Positions 1 through 9,069 of a stretch of 38,061 bases of DNA are shown in pieces (the stretch's first letter is position 1; the number at the start of each line of letters is the position of its first letter). The stretch is from assembly GCA_022567475.1 (NCBI GenBank), contig JADFGZ010000005.1, positions 1 to 38,061 on the forward strand, given 5' to 3'. The DNA is from Acidobacteriota bacterium. Lineage in GTDB: Bacteria > Acidobacteriota > Terriglobia > 2-12-FULL-54-10. The notes below the pieces were generated by a model. That model ran no database searches. It had not been told where the DNA came from and saw only the letters and a list, made by a program, of their open reading frames with translations. Both the position numbers and the translations under genes were made by a program.

Positions 1-45
1 TGTCTGCACTTGCCCCGCTATACGCCAAAATAAGGAAACTTTCCC

Positions 46-711
46 TTGCTGATATTCACCACCGCATTTCTGTTAGGCATCCTCCACGCCTTTGGCCCGG
101 ATCATCTGGCGGCGGTGAGCACTTTTGTCAGCCAGCGCCGTCGGCTCAGCTCCGCCGTGATGGTGAGCCTGCGCTGGGGAGTGGGTCATCTGGCGGCAGT
201 CTTGCTGCTAGGTGTCTTGATCGCGGCCTTGGCTGTCCCCGTCCCCGAACGCTTTGAACCGTATGCGGAATTCTTGGTCGGCTTGGTGCTGGTCTTTGTG
301 GGGGGCATCTCTCTGCGGCGCTCGTTCCGGGCGCGCAAGCTGCACTTCCACCAGCACAGCCACGGCTCGCTGGTCCACTCTCATCTGCACTCGCACGCCC
401 ACGGCGAGGAGCACTTCGACAACCACGCCGCCACCGTCACCGGCGTCCTGCACGGGCTGGCCGGCGCCGTGCCCGCGCTGGCGCTGTTCCCCATCGCCGC
501 CATGGAGTCGCCCTGGCTCATGGTGGCCTACCTGGGCGTGTTCGGGCTGGGAGTGATGCTTGGCATGGCGGGCTACTGCCTGGCCCTGGGCGGGCTGATT
601 CGGACCTTCTCCGACGCGCTGCTGGAAAGATGGGTGCAGCCGGTGATCGGGACCGGCTCTTGCGCCCTGGGCGTGGTATGGATGATCCGGACCGGTTTAC
701 TCGTTCCGTAG
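46..711 (+). CDS. NicO/RcnA-like nickel-cobalt transporter
   Basis: Predicted inner-membrane Ni2+/Co2+ permease of the NicO/UreH-like family, 221 aa. Visible: an HAFGPDHL motif at residues 14-21 in the first membrane helix (the H-x4-D-H metal signature), GVGHL at 45-49 in the second helix, and a His-rich hydrophilic loop at about 100-127 that probably binds metal. About six hydrophobic segments are present. The start is TTG, with AAGGA about ten bases upstream; no in-frame ATG precedes the first helix. It is convergent with the PhoD-like gene. The His-rich loop favours export (RcnA type) over uptake, but direction and metal are inferred. Confidence 0.8.
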   Translation: MLIFTTAFLLGILHAFGPDHLAAVSTFVSQRRRLSSAVMVSLRWGVGHLAAVLLLGVLIAALAVPVPERFEPYAEFLVGLVLVFVGGISLRRSFRARKLHFHQHSHGSLVHSHLHSHAHGEEHFDNHAATVTGVLHGLAGAVPALALFPIAAMESPWLMVAYLGVFGLGVMLGMAGYCLALGGLIRTFSDALLERWVQPVIGTGSCALGVVWMIRTGLLVP

Positions 712-789
712 CGGTCACAAACCGCCGCATGTGGCGCTCAGCGGTTTTCAGCTTTCTTCTTGCAGTTCTCAGCTCTCATCTTGCAGCGT

Positions 790-2316
790 TCATCTTCCAT
801 CAGCCAGGATTCCAGCTTGCTTGGTATGGCTGTAAAGCATTTCCCCATTCTCGTCATAGAATGTGAACTCTGCTTGCGCGCTGTTATCCTCTGGCCCCGG
901 TCCCACCGTGAGGATCAGGAAACCGCCCGTCGGCTCGTTGTAGTGGTATGGCTGCCGGATCTTGCCTTCCGGATCGGACGAGCCCGAATCGCCGGGGCGT
1001 ATTACCTGAAAGGCATTTTGATCGATCAGCGCTCCCGTGGAGAACTCCTCAAAGCCGGCAGGATGAATCGAGTGATACTGCCAGTGCCGGTCGCCGCAGA
1101 TGATATAAAAGTTTTTGGTTAAGAACCCTTGTTGCAAGAGCCAGCGGAAGAACTCTTCCCCTTCCTGCCGGAACCCTGCCGGGTTGACGTGGTTGTCCCG
1201 CTTATCCGTGCTGTCGGGCCCGACCATTGGCGTGGGTGAAAACAGGATTTTGAAGGTTGCATCGCTTTCGAGAAGCGTTCGTTTCAGCCACTCTTTTTGC
1301 TCGCTGCCCCAGATCGATTTCCCCGGACCATCCGCCATGTCATTGGGGCTTCGGTAGTCCCGCCCTTCTACAAACCAGACCTGGAGCAACCGGTTGACCC
1401 GAAAAGTCCGATACGTTACTGCTCTGGCCTCGTTGGGATCGACGACCGGCAGTTGCTCCCGGAAAATCCGGATGCCCAATTCGTGCGAAGGTTCATATCC
1501 TGCGGGACCGAGAAAAGGGTTGATGGGATCGGCGTCATTGAACCGGTAATCGTGGTCATCCTTCATCCAGTACGTAGCTACTTCCCGGAATAACTGGATA
1601 AATCTTGGCTGGGAATACTGCTCGTGGTGTTTCTTTCTCAACTGATGTTCTGTTACCGCGCGGCCGGCAGTGGGGGTGTCGTAGTAAACGTTGTCCCCCG
1701 TCCCCACGAAAAAATCTGGTTTCAGCTTGCGAATGGATTCGAGCGCCGGGTATCCGAGAGGCTTATCCGTCCCGCGATAAGGCGGGTCGAACCGTCCCCC
1801 CATATAATGGAACCGGGAGTAGCTCATTCCGGTGACCACGGCAAAACGAAACTCGCCGGCCGCTTCCCTTCCGGAATGCGTCCGAAACGTGCCCGTTTGC
1901 GATTCTCGAATCCTCGCCTGATCGGGACCGTACAGCAGACGGTAGTAATAGCGCGTGCCCGGCTGCAAACCCGAAACTTTGGTCTTGACGATGTAATCGT
2001 ATTCCGGAACGGCCTCCAACCAATCCGTCCGGAAGGAGCTTTGGAAATCCGGTGCTGAGGAAATTTCAAAGTGTGCGGCCCCGGGACTCCCCGGTATCCC
2101 CGACCAGCGACTGTCCACCAGCGGATTAACGGAAGTAAGCCGAGATTGCAAGATCACGCTGGTTTCGGTCACTTCGCCCGCCATCACTCCTTGGGCAAGC
2201 TCGATGGGAAAATCGCTGGTTTGCGCATAGCCTGTGGATACCGTTGTAATAACGAACAGCGCCAGCAAGAAAATACGCTCGGGAAAATAATTTGTAGCCT
2301 GCGGCGTCGGCGTCAT
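790..2316 (-). CDS. phoD: Secreted PhoD-like alkaline phosphatase
   Basis: Metallophosphoesterase of the alkaline phosphatase D family, 508 aa, expected to cleave phosphomono- or diesters outside the cytoplasm. I start it at 2316 because a strong GAGAGGAG ribosome site precedes that ATG; the longer reading from 2376 lacks one and would bury the signal peptide. Residues 1-31 look like a signal peptide ending in GYA|Q. A fibronectin-like N-terminal domain with a TRYYYRL motif (121-127) is followed by the metal-site motifs GTGDNVYYD (205-213), DDHDYR (253-258) and a C-terminal GDRHWQYHS. Substrate is unknown. No phosphate-starvation (Pho box) operator is obvious upstream. Confidence 0.82.
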   Translation of the reverse strand: MTPTPQATNYFPERIFLLALFVITTVSTGYAQTSDFPIELAQGVMAGEVTETSVILQSRLTSVNPLVDSRWSGIPGSPGAAHFEISSAPDFQSSFRTDWLEAVPEYDYIVKTKVSGLQPGTRYYYRLLYGPDQARIRESQTGTFRTHSGREAAGEFRFAVVTGMSYSRFHYMGGRFDPPYRGTDKPLGYPALESIRKLKPDFFVGTGDNVYYDTPTAGRAVTEHQLRKKHHEQYSQPRFIQLFREVATYWMKDDHDYRFNDADPINPFLGPAGYEPSHELGIRIFREQLPVVDPNEARAVTYRTFRVNRLLQVWFVEGRDYRSPNDMADGPGKSIWGSEQKEWLKRTLLESDATFKILFSPTPMVGPDSTDKRDNHVNPAGFRQEGEEFFRWLLQQGFLTKNFYIICGDRHWQYHSIHPAGFEEFSTGALIDQNAFQVIRPGDSGSSDPEGKIRQPYHYNEPTGGFLILTVGPGPEDNSAQAEFTFYDENGEMLYSHTKQAGILADGR

Positions 2317-2388
2317 GTGGTCTCCTCTCATGTACTTTTCACTGCACACAGTACCAGTGTTCCGGTGGAGTTGCACTACCTTCCAGAA

Positions 2389-4212
2389 CTATGCATTCGG
2401 GGGCGATGGAGTTGTTGCTTTGGCCAGAAATTCCCGCACCAGGGCGGCCTGGCGGCGAGGCAATATCCGCTGGAGGTCCTCTTCCGAAGCGGACCGGATT
2501 GCTTCCAAGCCTCCGAAATTCTCAAGCAACTTGCGAGCCGTTTTCTCTCCCACGCCGGGAATCTCGCAAAGCTCGGAACGCAGCCTGCGAGAGTCGCGGC
2601 GATGGCGATGGAAGCTGACGGCGAAACGGTGCGACTCGTCCCGGACCTGCTGCATGAGATGGAGCACCGGAGAGTGCGGATCGAGCCGGATGGGCTCGGA
2701 CTCTTTCCCGAGGACATAGAGAATCTCTTCTTTCTTGGCGATGCTGGCCAGCGGTTGATTGATAATCCCCAGCTTTTCCAGGGCCTCTGCCGCGGCGTGC
2801 AACTGGCCCACGCCGCCGTCGATCAGCATCAGCCCCGGCAACGGCTGATGCTCCTCCTGCAACCGGCGGCAGCGGCGACCCACGACCTCCCGCATGCTGG
2901 CGAAATCATCGTTCCCCTTCACCGTGCGGAGGATGAACTTGCGGTACCCGGCCTTCTTCATCTTGCCGTTTTCCCAGACCACCATCGAGGCCACCGGGTC
3001 GGCTCCTTGAAAATGGGAGACGTCGAAGCATTCAATCCGGCCGGGTGGTTCCGCCAAGCCCAGCGCCTCCTGCAAGGCTTCCAGAATGGCGCGGGCCGAT
3101 GGCTTCAAAATACGAAACCGCTGGTCAAAAGAGTGCGCCGCATTTTTTTCCGCCAGCTCCAGCAGCGCCCGTTTTTGCCCCCGCTGGGGAGTGAGAATCT
3201 CCACCTTGTGGCCGCGTTTCTCCGAAAGCAGCTCTTCCAGCAACGAGCGGTCTTCGAAATCGACCGGGATATGGACAAACGCCGGGATGTATTGCTGCTC
3301 CAGATAAATCTGTTTCAGCAAGGAGGAGAAAAAGTCGCTGGCGTCAAACAGCTCCTGGTTTTCCCAGAAGAATTCCCGGCGGTCGAGCACGCGGCCTCTT
3401 CGCATGTGGAATACATTGACGGCCACCAGGGGGCCTTCCTGGTGATGGGCAAAGACGTCCCGGTCATCACCCTCGGCGGCGGCCACCTTCTGTTTCTCCT
3501 GCAACTGCTCCACCGTCGAGATCAGGTCCCGGCAGGCGGCGGCCTCCTCGAACCGCTCGCCATCGGAGGCCTTCTGCATGCGGTCGCGGAGAACCCGGAC
3601 CAAATCGCCGTGACGGCCCTCCAGAAACATTTTCACGTCCCGCACCGCCTGCGTATAACGCTCCTCGGTGGTGAGTCCGGGCACGCAGGGCCCCTGGCAG
3701 CGCTGGATGTAATATTCCAGACAGGGCCGGGGATGCGCCCGCGCCAGGTCCACCGTGCAGGAAGGCACCAAAAAATACCGGTGGATCAAGCGGGCAATGC
3801 GGTAAGCCAGGCCGCCCGGAAAATACGGGCCATAGTAGGCCGACCCGTCTTTCTTCAGCCGCCGGGTCACGTAGATGCGAGGGTATTTTTCCGAGACCGT
3901 CAGCTTGATGTAGGGATAGGTTTTATCGTCCCGCAACAGGACGTTGAACCTCGGCTGAATTTGCTTGATGAGGTTGTTTTCCAGAGCCAGCGCTTCCCGG
4001 TCATTGTCCACAAGAATCGTGCTGACCGCAACGGCTTCGCGGACCAGGGTGTCCGTCTTCGCCTCCGCCGCCCGCGTTTCCAAAAAATACGAACGCACTC
4101 GCTGCCGCAGGGATTTGGCTTTCCCGATGTAGATTACTTCCCCGGCGGCGTTGAGAAACTGGTAGACGCCCGGCTCGGCCGGCACGGTGGCGAGTTTTTC
4201 TGTGGATATCAT
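2389..4212 (-). CDS. uvrC: UvrABC excinuclease subunit C
   Basis: Nuclease subunit of nucleotide excision repair; it makes both incisions flanking a UvrB-bound lesion. 607 aa, normal length. Order: GIY-YIG nuclease (GVY 15-17, YIG 28-30, R38, E78); a four-Cys motif C152/C164/C172/C176 whose spacing matches the cysteines proposed to hold an Fe-S cluster in UvrC; a UVR (UvrB-binding) motif at about 203-238; an RNase H-like endonuclease domain (ECFDVSH with D397, LIDGG with D465); and tandem helix-hairpin-helix at about 549-600. The gene looks intact. It is the lone repair gene here, upstream of the PhoD-like gene on the same strand. Confidence 0.97.
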   Translation of the reverse strand: MISTEKLATVPAEPGVYQFLNAAGEVIYIGKAKSLRQRVRSYFLETRAAEAKTDTLVREAVAVSTILVDNDREALALENNLIKQIQPRFNVLLRDDKTYPYIKLTVSEKYPRIYVTRRLKKDGSAYYGPYFPGGLAYRIARLIHRYFLVPSCTVDLARAHPRPCLEYYIQRCQGPCVPGLTTEERYTQAVRDVKMFLEGRHGDLVRVLRDRMQKASDGERFEEAAACRDLISTVEQLQEKQKVAAAEGDDRDVFAHHQEGPLVAVNVFHMRRGRVLDRREFFWENQELFDASDFFSSLLKQIYLEQQYIPAFVHIPVDFEDRSLLEELLSEKRGHKVEILTPQRGQKRALLELAEKNAAHSFDQRFRILKPSARAILEALQEALGLAEPPGRIECFDVSHFQGADPVASMVVWENGKMKKAGYRKFILRTVKGNDDFASMREVVGRRCRRLQEEHQPLPGLMLIDGGVGQLHAAAEALEKLGIINQPLASIAKKEEILYVLGKESEPIRLDPHSPVLHLMQQVRDESHRFAVSFHRHRRDSRRLRSELCEIPGVGEKTARKLLENFGGLEAIRSASEEDLQRILPRRQAALVREFLAKATTPSPPNA

Positions 4213-4398
4213 TAGCTCTAATTGGCAGCTCGAATTGGCGCGAACCGGTAGCGTGCCTGGCGATTCCCCCGAAATAAAAGCGGTGCGGCCGGTTGTCGAG
4301 GCGTGGCAAAGCCGCCCTCCTGGAAAATGTTACCAGACCCGAAAGTGGCTTGCCAGCGGCGCCTCCCCCCGAAGCGGCCCGGCAAGGAAGAGTTGCTC

Positions 4399-4429
4399 TT
4401 CCACGGAAGCGCCCATCCCGTGCTAGAAT
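4399..4429 (+). promoter_or_regulatory. Possible promoter of the CorC-like gene
   Basis: Extended -10 TGC-TAGAAT (hexamer at 4424-4429), 44 bases before the start codon. The -35 is weak (TTCCAC, 19-bp spacer). Supported only by consensus match and position. Confidence 0.3.
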
Positions 4430-4473
4430 AATCCTGCATTCTGCCGGAAACCACCAAGCGGCAGGAAGCGACT

Positions 4474-5805
4474 ATGCCTGCCCTTCCGCTTTTACACATT
4501 TTAATCGTTGTCTTCCTGGTGCTGGCCAACGCCTTTTTTGTGGCGGTGGAGTTCGCCCTGGTCAGCGTCCGCCGAACCCGCCTGCAACAGCTCGCCTCGC
4601 AAGGCAACTCGCGGGCCGAGGCTGCCCTGAAACTGGTTGGAAATCTGAACAGTGTTCTGAGCGGGACACAACTGGGCATTACCTTGGCTAGCCTGGCTCT
4701 GGGATGGATTGGTGAAATTACTTTCGCGGGACTGATCCAGCCGGCTCTGGCCTGGGTGCATGCAGACAACCTGGTGTCGACCCACACTGTGGCATTGATA
4801 CTGGCTTTCCTGATGATCACTTTTCTCCATGTGGTCCTCGGGGAGTTGGTCCCGAAGCAGGTAGCCCTGGAAAAGGCCGAGCGCCTCTCTCTCATGATCG
4901 CATGGCCCATGACCTTCTTCATGAAGCTAATCCGCTGGCCGCTTGCGGTCCTGGACGCCTGTTCCTTTTACCTGGCCCGGCACCTGGGAGCTACGGCTCA
5001 GGGTCCCCAATCCCACTCCTACACGGGAGAAGAGCTGAAGATGCTGGTCACCGCCAGCCATCGCAGCGGCGCTTTACCCGCCTATCAACGGGAGATGATC
5101 CACAACATCCTGGACCTCCGTCAGGTGTTGGTGCGGGAAGTGATGGTGCCGCGGCCGAACATCGTCTCGGTTTCTGTGGAGTTGACTCTGGGGGAGCTGT
5201 TGCGGATCGTCACGGAGGATCAGCACTCGCGGCTTCCCGTCCATCAGGACTCTCCCGAACAGATTATCGGCGTCCTCTACACCAAGGACTTGCTGAAAGT
5301 CGCCGAGGACCGGCAGGAGGCCTGGGAGGCCGGGCGCACCCCCCGGGAATTCGTGCTGCGCAGCTTGCTGCGAGAAATTCTGGTCGTGCCGGAGACCAAG
5401 CCGATTGACCAGCTGCTGCGGGACTTCCAAAAGCAGCGCCGGCATATGGCCCTGGTGGTGGATGAATTCGGCAGCACGGTCGGGCTGGTGACGGTGGAGG
5501 ATGTGCTGGAGCAGATCGTCGGTGAAATCGAGGACGAGTATGACTGGGAGATGCCGCCCGGCTTGCGTCTGGGAGAGCGCACGCTGGTGCTGGAAGCGAG
5601 CGTCAACATCCTGGATTTGGAGGATCAGTACCAAGTGCAACTCCCCCGGGACAAGGGTTTTGAAACCCTGGCCGGCTTCGTGCTCCAGCAGTTCGGGCAC
5701 ATCCCGCAGGAGGCCGAGTCGTTTGTCTATGAGAATCGCCGGTTCACCGTGCTGGAGATGGAGCATCACCGCGTGGCGCGGGTGAAGTTGGAAATGCTGG
5801 ATTAG
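4474..5805 (+). CDS. CorC/HlyC-family (CNNM-like) transporter with CBS domains
   Basis: 443-aa membrane protein of the DUF21-CBS-CorC_HlyC architecture, linked to Mg2+/Co2+ transport; older databases call it hemolysin. DUF21/CNNM transmembrane domain at about 1-165 with the GELVPKQVAL stretch (123-132); two CBS domains at about 215-345, expected to bind adenine nucleotides (VMVPR 223-227, MALVVDEFG 325-333); C-terminal CorC_HlyC PCMH-like domain from about 360. The ATG is preceded by AGGAAG. Monocistronic, with its own likely promoter. Substrate cannot be read from sequence, and haemolysis is not supported. Confidence 0.9.
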   Translation: MPALPLLHILIVVFLVLANAFFVAVEFALVSVRRTRLQQLASQGNSRAEAALKLVGNLNSVLSGTQLGITLASLALGWIGEITFAGLIQPALAWVHADNLVSTHTVALILAFLMITFLHVVLGELVPKQVALEKAERLSLMIAWPMTFFMKLIRWPLAVLDACSFYLARHLGATAQGPQSHSYTGEELKMLVTASHRSGALPAYQREMIHNILDLRQVLVREVMVPRPNIVSVSVELTLGELLRIVTEDQHSRLPVHQDSPEQIIGVLYTKDLLKVAEDRQEAWEAGRTPREFVLRSLLREILVVPETKPIDQLLRDFQKQRRHMALVVDEFGSTVGLVTVEDVLEQIVGEIEDEYDWEMPPGLRLGERTLVLEASVNILDLEDQYQVQLPRDKGFETLAGFVLQQFGHIPQEAESFVYENRRFTVLEMEHHRVARVKLEMLD

Positions 5806-5908
5806 CGGCTGGAAGCAGCCCCGCCGACGGCTCCCCTTTCCCGCAACCAAACCATACCGCAGCCGTTCTCTCACTCGATACCTCGCCCCCGGAACGCAAG
5901 CAAGGTAG

Positions 5909-5938
5909 TTGCTCTTCCCACGCTTTTTCGAGTACATT
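5909..5938 (+). promoter_or_regulatory. Possible promoter of pilSR
   Basis: TTGCTC (5909-5914), an 18-bp spacer and TACATT (5933-5938) in the 206-bp gap before the sensor kinase, giving a leader of about 70 bases. Consensus match only. Confidence 0.35.
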
Positions 5939-6011
5939 CGTGCTAACACGCGCCCCGTGACCGGGCATCGTTCGCGGGCGCAATCAAACGCCGCAGGAGC
6001 CTCAGAGCCCT

Positions 6012-7685
6012 ATGGAGATGATGGATCAGAGACAGTGGCTTTCCTGGCTGATCCGCGTGCGGATTGTCATCATCACCTTCCTGCTGGGCATCGAGCTCAC
6101 CATCCAGCAGGTGGCTCGTTTGCAGAACCTGACCGTCGTGCAGGTTCCGATGGATTACTTTCTGGCCGTCCTGGTGTTCTGGTGCGTGCTGGATCTGATC
6201 CACCACATCCTGCTGAAGCTCCATTTAGACGCCACCCAGCAAGCCTATATTCAGATGATTCTGGATACCTCCATGGTGACGCTGGTGGTCTACTTAACCG
6301 GCGGCCTGGATAGTTACTTTTACTTCCTCTATCCCTTAACGATCCTGATGGGAAGCATTATCCTCTCGAGGGGAGGCGCCTTCCTGATCGCCAGCCTTTG
6401 CTTTATTCAGGCGGGAGTCATACTGGAGCTTCCCTATTACAACATCATTCCCGCCTATGCCCTGACCCAACCGGACCTGAAAAGCCTGCAAATCAATATA
6501 GCGGCCAACCTGGTGGCGTTTCTGGCCGTGGCGCACCTGGCCAGCAAGCTGGCGGTGATTTTGCGCAAGACCGGCGTCGAGCTGGAAGACAAGAAGGGAG
6601 AGCTGGAGGATCTGCAAGCCCTGAACCAGGACATCCTGGAAAGCATGCGTGGCGGTCTGATTACGACCGACCTGGCGGGGCAGATCATCCTGTTGAACTC
6701 GCCGGGAGCGGACATCCTGGGGCTTCCTTTTTCCTCCCTCAAAGGCAAGAACATCGAAACGATCTTCCCGCAGGTTATGGCGGGAGGACAGCCCGATCTC
6801 TCCAAAGCACGGCAAGAGATTTGTTATACGGGCGCCGGAAGGGAGGAAAAATTCCTGGGCCTGAGCGTCTCCCCGTTAAGCCGCAACGGGGAAACAGTAG
6901 GCTATGTGTACGGCTTCCAGGACGTCACCCCGATTAAGAAACTGGAACGGGAGGTCCAACTCAAGGACCGGATGGCGGCCATCGGACGGATGGCGGCGGC
7001 CATCGCGCATGAAATCCGCAATCCGCTGGCTTCCATCGCCGGATCGGTGAAGCTGTTTTCCGGAATGGCTGTCTTGAATTCGGATCAGCAACGTCTGATC
7101 GGGATTGTCTTGAAGGAGTCCGAACGGCTCAACGCGATCATCACGGATTTCCTGCTTTACTCGCGGGAAAAGACCTATCGGTTTGAACCGGTTAACGTGG
7201 TGGAGATTTTGGAGGAAACGCTGACGCTGTTCAAAAACCGCCCTCAGTTTGAGGGGCGCTACCGGATTGAAAAGAAGCTTCCCGCAGAGCCGGTCCTCTC
7301 CTTCGTGGACGCCGACCGCATGCGGCAGGTCTTCTGGAACATCGGGGACAACGCCGTAAAGGCCATGCCCCGCGGCGGCACCCTCTCCGTCGAGGTCACG
7401 ACCGCAGAAGAACACCTGCAAATCCTCTTTCGCGACACGGGCAGCGGGATGTCTCCCCGGCAGGTGGAGAAACTGTTTGAACCGTTTCAATCCAGCTTCG
7501 AAGGGGGAACCGGCCTGGGCCTGGCCATTGTCTACCAGATCATCCAGGCGCATAAGGGAACCATCCACGCCGAGTCCACGGGGAACGGCACCGTGTTTCG
7601 CATCGTGCTGCCCTCGCTCCACCATTCTCCGGAAAGAGAGGTCCTAACGGCAAAAGTCCATGGCGAATTTACTAGTGGTCGATGA
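6012..7685 (+). CDS. pilS: PilS-like membrane sensor histidine kinase
   Basis: 557-aa sensor kinase that should autophosphorylate and pass phosphate to the adjacent regulator. About six transmembrane helices (roughly 13-178) form a PilS-like membrane domain, followed by a short coiled linker (185-205), a PAS domain (about 205-305), HisKA with the H-box AAIAHEIRNPL and phospho-acceptor H333, and an HATPase domain with N-box (N443/N447), DTGSGM (475-480) and GGTGLGLAIV (498-507). AGGAG lies about 13 bases before the ATG. It overlaps the next gene by 26 bases, implying translational coupling. In Pseudomonas PilS controls pilin transcription. No pilin genes lie nearby, so the regulon is unknown. 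Confidence 0.85.
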   Translation: MEMMDQRQWLSWLIRVRIVIITFLLGIELTIQQVARLQNLTVVQVPMDYFLAVLVFWCVLDLIHHILLKLHLDATQQAYIQMILDTSMVTLVVYLTGGLDSYFYFLYPLTILMGSIILSRGGAFLIASLCFIQAGVILELPYYNIIPAYALTQPDLKSLQINIAANLVAFLAVAHLASKLAVILRKTGVELEDKKGELEDLQALNQDILESMRGGLITTDLAGQIILLNSPGADILGLPFSSLKGKNIETIFPQVMAGGQPDLSKARQEICYTGAGREEKFLGLSVSPLSRNGETVGYVYGFQDVTPIKKLEREVQLKDRMAAIGRMAAAIAHEIRNPLASIAGSVKLFSGMAVLNSDQQRLIGIVLKESERLNAIITDFLLYSREKTYRFEPVNVVEILEETLTLFKNRPQFEGRYRIEKKLPAEPVLSFVDADRMRQVFWNIGDNAVKAMPRGGTLSVEVTTAEEHLQILFRDTGSGMSPRQVEKLFEPFQSSFEGGTGLGLAIVYQIIQAHKGTIHAESTGNGTVFRIVLPSLHHSPEREVLTAKVHGEFTSGR

Positions 7686-9033
7686 CGAAAAGTCCATCTG
7701 CGAGATGCTGGACATCGCCTTCCGAAAGGCGGGCCACCGGGTGGACACCGCCAACAGCGTTCCGGAGGCGCGCCAAAAGCTCGAGCACCAGATTTACGAC
7801 CTGATCATTTCCGACATCAAAATGCCCCAGTCGAGCGGCCTCGATCTGCTCCAGTACGTTCGCGAATCCCACCCGGATTCGCTGGTGATTCTGATCACCG
7901 GCCACGAGTCGATTGAAACTGCGGTGCGGGCCGTCCAGATGGGGGCTTTCGACTATCTGATCAAGACGCCGTCGCTGGTGGATGAGCTGAAATTCAAAGT
8001 CGAGCTCGCCCTGGAAATCTCCCGGATCAAACAGGAAAACGTCTCTCTGAAGCGCGAGCTGGGGAAACAGCGGGGCCTGGAGGACATCGTGGGACAAAGT
8101 TCCCCGATGAAGACGCTCTTCGAGCTGATCCTCAGCGTCGCCCCCGCCAACAGCACGATCTTGATCCTGGGAGAAAGCGGAACGGGCAAGGAATTGGTGG
8201 CGCGCGCCATTCACTTGCACAGTTCACGCAGCAAGCAGCCTTTCGTCTCCATCAATTGCAGCGCGTTTCAGGAGACGCTGCTGGAAAGCGAGCTGTTCGG
8301 ATATCTGAAGGGAGCCTTTACCGGAGCAACCACGAACAAGAAAGGCCTGTTCGAGTATGCCTCCGGGGGAACCCTCTTTTTGGATGAAATCGCGGAGATG
8401 AGCCTGTCCATGCAGGTGAAGCTGCTCCGCGCCTTGCAGGAGCGCAAGATTCGTCCCGTCGGGGGCAACGAAGAGATTGATATCGATGTCCGTGTGATTG
8501 CCGCTTCCAACCGGGACTTGCAACAGATGGTGGAAGAGAAAACGTTTCGCGAGGACCTGTTCTATCGCATCAGCGTGATTCCCCTGGAAATCCCCCCCCT
8601 GCGGAACCGTCCCGCCGACATTTCCCTGCTGGCATTTCATTTCCTCAAAAAATTCAGCAGCCAGATGGGAAAGCCTATCCACAAGATCAGCAGCGACGCC
8701 ATCCGCCTGATGGAGAGTTATCCGTGGCCGGGCAACGTCCGGGAGCTTGAAAACGCCATCGAGCGGGCGGTGGCCCTGGAAAAAGGAGAGGAAATCGTCC
8801 CGGACTCTCTGCCCGAACGGGTGGTCCACGGAGTAGACGTCAAATCCAATCGGAGCATCCTGACACAGTTGCCGGAAGAGGGCATGGATCTGGAGCGGCA
8901 CATTCAGCAGATTGAGCGGGGACTGCTGGAGGCCGCCCTGGTTCGCTCCCACGGAGTCCGCACCCGCGCTGCGGATTTGCTACAGATGAGTTATCGCTCC
9001 TTCCGCCACTACGCCAAAAAATACGGCGTCTGA
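7660..9033 (+). CDS. pilR: PilR/NtrC-family sigma-54-dependent response regulator
   Basis: 457-aa transcription activator, partner of the overlapping kinase. Receiver domain with DD at 8-9 and phospho-acceptor D52 in IISDIKMP; AAA+ sigma-54 interaction domain with Walker A GESGTGKE (171-178), the sigma-54 contact motif GAFTGA (218-223) and Walker B GTLFLDEI (237-244); C-terminal Fis-type helix-turn-helix ending FRHYAKKYGV, typical of PilR. The usual receiver Lys-Pro dipeptide reads K-T-P (102-104). It should activate RpoN promoters; I saw no clear -24/-12 site in this window, so its targets are probably elsewhere. Confidence 0.88.
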   Translation: MANLLVVDDEKSICEMLDIAFRKAGHRVDTANSVPEARQKLEHQIYDLIISDIKMPQSSGLDLLQYVRESHPDSLVILITGHESIETAVRAVQMGAFDYLIKTPSLVDELKFKVELALEISRIKQENVSLKRELGKQRGLEDIVGQSSPMKTLFELILSVAPANSTILILGESGTGKELVARAIHLHSSRSKQPFVSINCSAFQETLLESELFGYLKGAFTGATTNKKGLFEYASGGTLFLDEIAEMSLSMQVKLLRALQERKIRPVGGNEEIDIDVRVIAASNRDLQQMVEEKTFREDLFYRISVIPLEIPPLRNRPADISLLAFHFLKKFSSQMGKPIHKISSDAIRLMESYPWPGNVRELENAIERAVALEKGEEIVPDSLPERVVHGVDVKSNRSILTQLPEEGMDLERHIQQIERGLLEAALVRSHGVRTRAADLLQMSYRSFRHYAKKYGV

Positions 9034-9069
9034 GCTTTCGTCTCACCGGAACGCGGTTCGCCCCGGCGA

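Noticed and set aside
2071-4215. Very long antisense open frame (714 codons) opposite uvrC
   Set aside because: Its product shows no family motifs, while the minus strand encodes full-length UvrC with every catalytic motif. Stop-poor antisense frames are expected in GC-rich genes.
4474-5805. Hemolysin annotation for the CorC-like protein
   Set aside because: DUF21-CBS-CorC_HlyC architecture indicates an ion-transport-related membrane protein; nothing supports a toxin.
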